Source: an uncultured Prevotella sp.
GTDB taxonomy: Bacteria; Bacteroidota; Bacteroidia; Bacteroidales; Bacteroidaceae
Length of the DNA: 19,152 bases
Assembly (NCBI GenBank): GCA_900546575.1
Contig: URDM01000058.1
Span: forward strand, 1-19,152
Direction: 5' to 3'
Position numbers and translations under genes: made by a program. Under the pieces are notes generated by a model. It was not told where the DNA came from and did not search any database. It worked only from the letters and a program-made list of their open reading frames with translations. This document shows positions 14,954-19,152 of the stretch, piece by piece; position 1 is the stretch's first letter; the number at the start of each line of letters is the position of its first letter.

Positions 14954-15944
14954 CTATCCTTTTTTCCAGGTCTGCAACAATTCTCTTATACTGTTCCGAA
15001 GCCGTAAACCCAATGTTGCGTCTCATCATAAGCTGCACATCCGCAACGCTCGACGAGTAGCACGACATCTCGTTGTTGTACTGTGTGGAGTGAACACTCT
15101 GGCTCGAGATTTCGCGCTCACGCTCACGCATAAGCTGGTTGCACACCTTCTTTAACAGTGGCAAAACAATCTTGTCGAACAGGAAATGACCCTGAATATA
15201 CATGTATGTCTGCGCCGGAACCACCCCCAACTGCTTCAGCTCTTCCTTTATCTTGAGATAACTCTCCTTGGCATCCGGATGCTGACGCTGCAAGATGTTG
15301 ATGCGGTGGCCAACTCTACGGCGCAATGTGGCAAGCTGTTCGGCTGCCGTATCGGGCGATATATTGCCCATCTCTATGGCACGAAGAAAGTCGGTTATCG
15401 AAAACTTCTGCATAGACGATGTGCGATACGACCATATATTCCATACAAACAGCGGGAATATAGCTGTAGAGAACTCGCTCAGAAATGTCTCGAAGTTGAA
15501 TTTTGAGCTGTCGTTCAGCGTTACAGCCACACATATATCATGCAACGATGGGGCATAACATTGCATATTCTCTATGGCATAGGCATAAGTATGGAATATG
15601 TATGGACTCTCCAATATGGTTTTCGACGTAGGTGTAGCGCCCTGTTGCAGATAGTCGTAGTCGGCATCCACACACGCTATCATGTCCTTGCCAATGGCGC
15701 CACCAGATATCAGACTCATTATAGCCGCCTTCTTGCCGCGTTCAAGATGCTCCAACCTTGATGGCAACATCACCTCAAAGTAGCGCTCATCATTCTCAAA
15801 ACGGTTCAATATTGCACGCCAAAAGAACACGTCATCATAGCTCTCCACATATGCCACGATGCGTCGGCGCGCCTTCTGCGAGTTAAGGCGGTTGGCGGCT
15901 TCTATATATTGCGACGTTATGCTGTCGCGGAGTCGTTTAGCCAT
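14949..15944 (-). CDS. DUF4435 (TOPRIM-like) protein, putative effector of an ATPase-nuclease pair
   Basis: The 331-residue product has a TOPRIM-like pattern: Glu34 in VAYVESYDDVFFWR, and a DxD at Asp93-Asp95 in IACVDADYDY. This matches DUF4435, the fold of the AriB effector of PARIS anti-phage systems and a cousin of the OLD nuclease domain. The sequence continues with YIFHTYAYAIENMQCY, typical of DUF4435. It is about the length of AriB. The gene starts 5 bases after the stop of the ATPase gene, so the two are co-transcribed. The predicted role is a nuclease held in check or delivered by the ATPase and released on infection. This is inference from family and gene order. The catalytic residues are present, so it looks intact. 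Confidence 0.8.
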   Translation of the reverse strand: MAKRLRDSITSQYIEAANRLNSQKARRRIVAYVESYDDVFFWRAILNRFENDERYFEVMLPSRLEHLERGKKAAIMSLISGGAIGKDMIACVDADYDYLQQGATPTSKTILESPYIFHTYAYAIENMQCYAPSLHDICVAVTLNDSSKFNFETFLSEFSTAIFPLFVWNIWSYRTSSMQKFSITDFLRAIEMGNISPDTAAEQLATLRRRVGHRINILQRQHPDAKESYLKIKEELKQLGVVPAQTYMYIQGHFLFDKIVLPLLKKVCNQLMREREREISSQSVHSTQYNNEMSCYSSSVADVQLMMRRNIGFTASEQYKRIVADLEKRIE

Positions 15945-15949
15945 AATCC

Positions 15950-16777
15950 TTAGATTTGGTCAGTAATATCGCTCACTTCTGTCACTCTATCGGCCCATCC
16001 GTTCATTATCACGGCTGGCGAGTGTGTGGTCAATATTATCTGCACGTTGGGGTTAAGTGTCAGAACAAGGTCTATCAGCCTCTGCTGCCAGTCCACATGC
16101 AGGCTCACCTCGGGCTCGTCCATAAAGAGCACGTATGGTTGCTGATCCTCCACAAGCACCGTAAGCATTATCACAAGCATCTGCTTCTCGCCGCTCGACA
16201 ACTGATAAGGCGTTAGCGTCTCGCCTATTTGCGAGAATCTTATCTCGTTCTCGGTACGTACAATGTGCTTTCCTGTTTCTGCAAACAAGTCGTCTATAAG
16301 GTCCTGGAACGTCTTCTTCGGCTCTGATATCTTCTGTGCCTTTAGTGCCGCGTTGGCGTCTCCGCTTTGCAGACAGGCTATAATACGGTTGCCAATGTTC
16401 ACCTGATAGTCAAGATACTTGCGCTGAAGAAAGAACAGTTGCAGGTCAAGCTCGGTTGTCAGGTCGCTCAAGGCTGTGTTAAGCTTGCCCACAGCGTCAA
16501 GATTCAATATAGGTCTGTCAAAAGAGCGTATCACATCATATCTTATCCATTTGGCATCCTCGGGCTCTACTATAAGGTGCACACCTTTTAGCATATGGCT
16601 TGGAAATTCGCCACCCGACGCAAGCCCCTTTACAACCTTGTTCAGTATGGTACTCTTGCCCACACCGTTTATACCACTTAGTATGTTCACCTGACGGTCC
16701 AAGTTCCACACCACATGGCGACGTCCGCTCCAAAGCGACTCAATCTCTATCTGTTTGATATATTCGGCATATTTCAT
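15950..16777 (-). CDS. ABC/SMC-type AAA ATPase, putative sensor partner of DUF4435
   Basis: The 275-residue product has all the parts of an ABC-type ATPase: Walker A GINGVGKST (35-43), the signature LSSGEKQ (193-199), Walker B VLFMDEPE with Asp220-Glu221, and the H-loop TTHSP (His252). The middle is short, so there is no long coiled coil as in RecF or SMC proteins. It is also shorter than the AriA proteins of described PARIS systems, which I recall as well over 400 residues. The gene is first in a two-gene unit with DUF4435, the AriA-AriB order. It likely forms a cytoplasmic oligomer that senses a trigger. The ATG at 16777 follows a TAnnTTTG element by about 25 bases. Confidence 0.85.
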   Translation of the reverse strand: MKYAEYIKQIEIESLWSGRRHVVWNLDRQVNILSGINGVGKSTILNKVVKGLASGGEFPSHMLKGVHLIVEPEDAKWIRYDVIRSFDRPILNLDAVGKLNTALSDLTTELDLQLFFLQRKYLDYQVNIGNRIIACLQSGDANAALKAQKISEPKKTFQDLIDDLFAETGKHIVRTENEIRFSQIGETLTPYQLSSGEKQMLVIMLTVLVEDQQPYVLFMDEPEVSLHVDWQQRLIDLVLTLNPNVQIILTTHSPAVIMNGWADRVTEVSDITDQI

Positions 16778-16802
16778 AATGTGCAGTTGTTTTAGATTTC
16801 TA

Positions 16803-16810
16803 CAAATTTA
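16803..16810 (-). promoter_or_regulatory. -7 element (TAAATTTG) of the ATPase-DUF4435 pair
   Basis: The reverse strand reads TAAATTTGTA. Transcription would begin near 16797, giving a leader of about 20 nt. No -33 TTTG was found at the right distance. Confidence 0.5.
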
Positions 16811-16964
16811 TAAATTAATTTGATAAGGTGTATAATGGATTCCAATATTTTTTATACCTTTGTAGTTAATTAGACTATTTTTAGTGTAAAATGTAACCTA
16901 CGATTATCAGAATCGTATAAAATACGAGCCAAAACGATAATAAGTCTTAAATTTAGCCATTATT

Positions 16965-16996
16965 TTTGTTAGTGTATACAGAAAGTTGTATCTTTG
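16965..16996 (+). promoter_or_regulatory. Bacteroidetes promoter TTTG-20-TATCTTTG, upstream AraC start or small RNA
   Basis: TTTG (16965-16968), a 20-bp spacer and TATCTTTG (16989-16996) together fit the Bacteroidetes promoter well. The predicted start near 17002 is 220 nt before the AraC ATG, so the product is either a long leader or a separate short RNA. Confidence 0.5.
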
Positions 16997-17140
16997 GCAT
17001 AAATATCATCAATCTGTGTGCGAATGATATAAAAACTGAATATAAATAACAAAACTTTAGTATGTTGGGATTATAAACAATACGATAAAAACCTTTTAAA
17101 GGTAAACAAAATAAGATGATATAAATTTTTAATCGTATTT

Positions 17141-17174
17141 TTGCAAGAGATATGGAGCTATCCAAATATCTTTG
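17141..17174 (+). promoter_or_regulatory. Promoter of the cupin-AraC regulator (TTG-23-TATCTTTG)
   Basis: TTG at 17141-17143 lies 23 bp before TATCTTTG (17167-17174). Transcription would begin near 17180, 42 nt before the ATG at 17222. The -7 region TATCTTTGCATAATAAA is identical over 17 bases to the HU-like gene promoter at 18449. Confidence 0.65.
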
Positions 17175-17221
17175 CATAATAAACACTAATATTAAAAAAA
17201 GGAACAAAGAATTACTACAAT

Positions 17222-18079
17222 ATGGATTTGTATAAATTTGAATACAAGAGAATGAAACCATGTGAGCAACTTCCTCTACATCGTCAAGATTCTTGGGAGC
17301 TCACATATGTTGTTTTTGGACGTGGCAAATGTGTACTCGGCGATTCTGAGAAAGACTTCGCCGCAGGTAGCCTTGCATTTGTCCCTCCACACATTCCACA
17401 TTGCTGGAAGTTCGACGAAGACTGTGTGGACGAGGATGGATTGATAGGTAACTATACGCTCACATTCAAGACAGAGTTCATAGACCGTTGCGTAAGCGCC
17501 TTCCCCGAGCTTACCGACCGACTGGAGCGCATCAAATCAATATCGTCTGTACTATCATTCGACGAGAACACAACAAATGTCTTGGCCGACTTCTTGTCTA
17601 TGATGACAAAAGAGGAAGAAAGCGAGCAGCTGCCCTACTTCTTCCGTCTGTTGCTGCTATTGTCTAAGCGCGTGCAGCAGGCCACGGTGGTAGGACGATT
17701 CTCTGAGAACGACCGCACATCCGAGCGTATTAAGCGTATCAAGGAATTTACACAGTCGCACTACGCACGCACCATAACCATCGACATGATAGCCGAGTAT
17801 GTAGGCATGAACCGCTCTTCATTCTGCACCTTCTTCAAGAAGGCTACCGGACAGACCTACATCACCTACCTCAACAAGTTGCGTGTAGACCGCGCTTGCT
17901 ATCTGCTGCACCAGGGCTCATTCAATGTTACAGAGGTATGCTATATGGTAGGCTTCAACGACGTGCCCTATTTCAACCGCTGCTTTAAGAACAATCGTGG
18001 CATGTCGCCAAAGGAATATGCCGAAGGTGTCCTCACTAAGCGCCAGATGGTAACCGACCGTCAGTTTGTCAACAAATAA
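17222..18079 (+). CDS. AraC-family transcriptional regulator with N-terminal cupin domain
   Basis: The 285-residue cytoplasmic regulator has a cupin-like ligand-binding half (about 1-100) with LHRQDSWELTYVVFGRGKC, and FVPPHIPHCW as the second cupin strand pair. The C-terminal AraC domain (about 168-272) has both helix-turn-helix units, ending in the family signature VCYMVGFNDVPYFNRCFKNN and GMSPKEY. Proteins of this shape usually sense a small molecule such as a sugar and switch on nearby catabolic genes, but no such genes adjoin here, so the ligand is unknown. The start is supported by the promoter at 17167-17174. The gene is divergent from the ATPase pair and ends at a strong terminator. 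Confidence 0.92.
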   Translation: MDLYKFEYKRMKPCEQLPLHRQDSWELTYVVFGRGKCVLGDSEKDFAAGSLAFVPPHIPHCWKFDEDCVDEDGLIGNYTLTFKTEFIDRCVSAFPELTDRLERIKSISSVLSFDENTTNVLADFLSMMTKEEESEQLPYFFRLLLLLSKRVQQATVVGRFSENDRTSERIKRIKEFTQSHYARTITIDMIAEYVGMNRSSFCTFFKKATGQTYITYLNKLRVDRACYLLHQGSFNVTEVCYMVGFNDVPYFNRCFKNNRGMSPKEYAEGVLTKRQMVTDRQFVNK

Positions 18080-18110
18080 GCTCATCCCACAACTTACCAC
18101 ATAATTATTC

Positions 18111-18168
18111 CAATCGGTCAAGCAAAGAGCCACACCCATACCGGCCTTTGCTTGACCGATTGTTTTTT
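18111..18168 (+). terminator. Rho-independent terminator of the cupin-AraC gene
   Basis: CAATCGGTCAAGCAAAG (18111-18127) pairs perfectly over 17 bp with 18146-18162, followed by six T (18163-18168). It starts 31 bases after the AraC stop. Confidence 0.9.
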
Positions 18169-18201
18169 ACAGACATCCCGAAAATACATCAAGCAACAGG
18201 T

Positions 18202-18218
18202 GTTGGGCTTAGCCCAAC
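18202..18218. repeat. 17-bp perfect palindrome
   Basis: GTTGGGCT-T-AGCCCAAC has 8-bp arms around one central base. It lies between the AraC terminator and the 33-bp array. It could be an operator half-site pair or a remnant of an inverted-repeat element. Confidence 0.6.
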
Positions 18219-18260
18219 CCAAACCTCATGTTCTCGTTTACTTAAACCTTTATCCTCTCT

Positions 18261-18425
18261 CATGTCCTCCCATTCCCATGTCTTAACCCAAAACATGTCC
18301 TCATTTTCTCATGTCTTAACAAAAACCATGTTCTCCCGTTCCCATGTCTTAACCCAAAAACATGTTCTTATGTTCTCATGTCTTAAAAAAAACATGTCCC
18401 CCCCGTTCTCTTGTCTTAAAAAAAC
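18261..18425. repeat. 33-bp tandem array with phased A-tracts upstream of the HU-like gene
   Basis: CATGTCTTAA recurs at 18277, 18310, 18343, 18377 and (as CTTGTCTTAA) 18410, spacings 33, 33, 34 and 33, with a partial unit at 18261. Each unit carries an A-run of four to eight after TTAA and usually an ACATGT palindrome. A-runs spaced by three helical turns predict bent DNA. The array ends one base before the -33 element of the HU-like gene. Confidence 0.9.
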
Positions 18426-18456
18426 TTGCAAAACGACAATAAGAATTGTATCTTTG
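18426..18456 (+). promoter_or_regulatory. Promoter of the HU-like gene (TTG-20-TATCTTTG)
   Basis: TTG (18426-18428), a 20-bp spacer and TATCTTTG (18449-18456) match the Bacteroidetes consensus. Transcription would begin near 18462 and give a leader of about 140 nt that contains the whole 21-bp array. Confidence 0.7.
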
Positions 18457-18468
18457 CATAATAAATCT

Positions 18469-18549
18469 CCGTTCCGTGACACCGAATGGCCGTTCCGTGT
18501 CACAGAATGGCCGTTCTGCGTCACCGAATGGCCGTTCCGTGTCACAGAA
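18469..18549. repeat. 21-bp tandem array of imperfect palindromes in the HU-like gene leader
   Basis: CCGTTC starts at 18469, 18490, 18511 and 18532, exactly 21 bp apart (four copies, the last incomplete). The unit is close to CCGTTCCGTGWCACMGAATGG, an imperfect palindrome centred on GTGWCAC. In RNA each copy could form a small hairpin. In DNA each could be a dimer-binding site on the same helix face. Confidence 0.9.
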
Positions 18550-18602
18550 CAGACATTTAAATACAGTTACAAATAGAAATAAACCTAATAAAAAGCAAGA
18601 AT

Positions 18603-19152
18603 ATGCCAAAGTACAAGCTACAAGAAATGTCAAGCCTCAACGGCGTTGGCAAAAACCGAGTGTTTCCAAAGATTGTAACCAACCGCCAGTTGGACACAAA
18701 GGAGTTTGTCGAGAATTTACACTCCTACAACCCTACAATTTCTGAAAGCATAATAGAAGCCGTGCTCACCGACATGGGCGACTGCCTTGTCAGGTTATTG
18801 TCCCAAGGCTACACCGTTAAACTCGACGACATAGGCACCTTCTCGCTATCGCTCGAATTTGACGACAAAAAGTCCGTGGAGATGACCGACAATGACGACA
18901 AAATGCTCTATCGCAATGTTACGGTGAAGGACGTCAACTATAAGTCGTCGCCCCAACTTATCAAACATCTTAAAAGCCAAACGGTTCTGGAGCGCGACAT
19001 GGGAGGCGTGAGTCGTCTGTACAAGAACAAATACACGCTTAAAGAACGCATTAAGCGTGCCGCCAACTGGATTGACAAGCACGGAATTATTACCCTGCAA
19101 GAATATGCAACCCTTAACAACCTTAGCCGCACATCCGCCTCTGGCGAACTGA
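18603..19152 (+). CDS. HU-like DNA-binding protein with C-terminal HTH (runs off the window end)
   Basis: The frame is open for 183 codons from ATG at 18603 to the last base with no stop. The first roughly 130 residues look like the Bacteroidetes HU-related family: NRQLDTKEFVENL, then ISESIIEAVLTDMGDCLVRLLSQGYTVKLDDIGTFSLSLEF, which is the HU helix pair and first beta strands. The visible C-terminal part (KERIKRAANWIDKHGIITLQEYATLNNLSRTSASGEL) resembles a winged or plain helix-turn-helix. The protein probably binds and bends DNA, perhaps as a nucleoid protein with added specificity. Its promoter region is built of two helically phased repeat arrays, which suggests autoregulation or nucleoid-protein control (inference). 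Confidence 0.85.
   Translation, partial: MPKYKLQEMSSLNGVGKNRVFPKIVTNRQLDTKEFVENLHSYNPTISESIIEAVLTDMGDCLVRLLSQGYTVKLDDIGTFSLSLEFDDKKSVEMTDNDDKMLYRNVTVKDVNYKSSPQLIKHLKSQTVLERDMGGVSRLYKNKYTLKERIKRAANWIDKHGIITLQEYATLNNLSRTSASGEL

Larger units (their letters stand above)
16778..17221. other. Gene-free divergent region with several promoter-like sites
   Basis: These 444 very AT-rich bases hold the minus-strand promoter of the ATPase pair (16803-16810) and, on the plus strand, TACCTTTG at 16855, TATCTTTG at 16989, TATTTTTG at 17136 and TATCTTTG at 17167. The one at 16989 has a TTTG at 16965-16968 with a 20-bp spacer. A small palindrome ACCTTTTAAAGGT is at 17091-17103. No credible coding frame was found. 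A short untranslated RNA starting near 17002 is possible but unproven. Confidence 0.6.

Noticed and set aside
16953..17261. 102-codon minus-strand frame
   Set aside because: AT-rich intergenic sequence. It overlaps the AraC promoter and start and has no family features.
18261..18549. CRISPR array
   Set aside because: Units are contiguous with no unique spacers of constant length, and no cas genes are near. These are plain tandem repeats.
18148..18576. 142-codon plus-strand frame with repeated TEWPF motifs
   Set aside because: It is translation of the 33-bp and 21-bp arrays and crosses the HU-like promoter. The apparent protein repeats come from the DNA repeats (21 bp is a multiple of three).

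Overview
The window looks like a chromosomal segment of a Bacteroidales bacterium, most likely Prevotella or a close relative. Four things point there. The promoters carry the Bacteroidetes TAnnTTTG element instead of TATAAT. Ribosome-binding sites are weak or absent. The protein families (long PurL beginning MILFF, BspA-type leucine-rich repeats fused to GH20, HU-related protein with an HTH tail) are typical of that group. Intergenic regions are full of short direct and inverted repeats. No tRNA, rRNA, integrase, transposase or CRISPR array was seen.

Layout. 1-236 (-) is the 5' end of an exported protein cut by the window edge. 444-1604 (-) is a seven-TM AraC-type regulator. 1852-4056 (+) is a membrane pyrophosphatase (hppA), followed by 647 gene-free bases with a 22-bp palindromic tandem array and a pair of structured inverted repeats. 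4704-7967 (+) is a likely operon of an exported GH20 hexosaminidase and an exported M28 peptidase. 8124-9232 (-) is a two-gene chromate-family (CHR) transporter. 9256-9480 is a MITE-like element with nested inverted repeats. 9487-13227 (-) is purL, interrupted by an in-frame TAA before its glutaminase domain. 13350-14810 (-) is a CCA-adding-type tRNA nucleotidyltransferase. 14949-16777 (-) is an ABC-type ATPase plus DUF4435 pair. 17222-18079 (+) is a cupin-AraC regulator. 18261-18549 holds two tandem arrays around a promoter, and 18603 to the window end (+) is an HU-like DNA-binding protein cut by the edge.

Function. Most genes are housekeeping or nutrient related: ion pumping from PPi, glycan and peptide trimming outside the cytoplasm, anion transport, purine synthesis and tRNA 3'-end maturation. 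The ATPase-DUF4435 pair has the gene order and key motifs of a PARIS-like (AriA/AriB) or OLD-like anti-phage system and is the best candidate for an under-described system. The other unusual layer is intergenic: tandem arrays with periods of 21, 22, 22 and 33 bp, all near whole multiples of the DNA helical turn, two of them built around the promoter of the HU-like gene.

Starts were chosen where possible by promoter position. For the seven-TM regulator, the hexosaminidase and the tRNA nucleotidyltransferase, the longest open frame begins in or upstream of the promoter, so the internal ATG is preferred.
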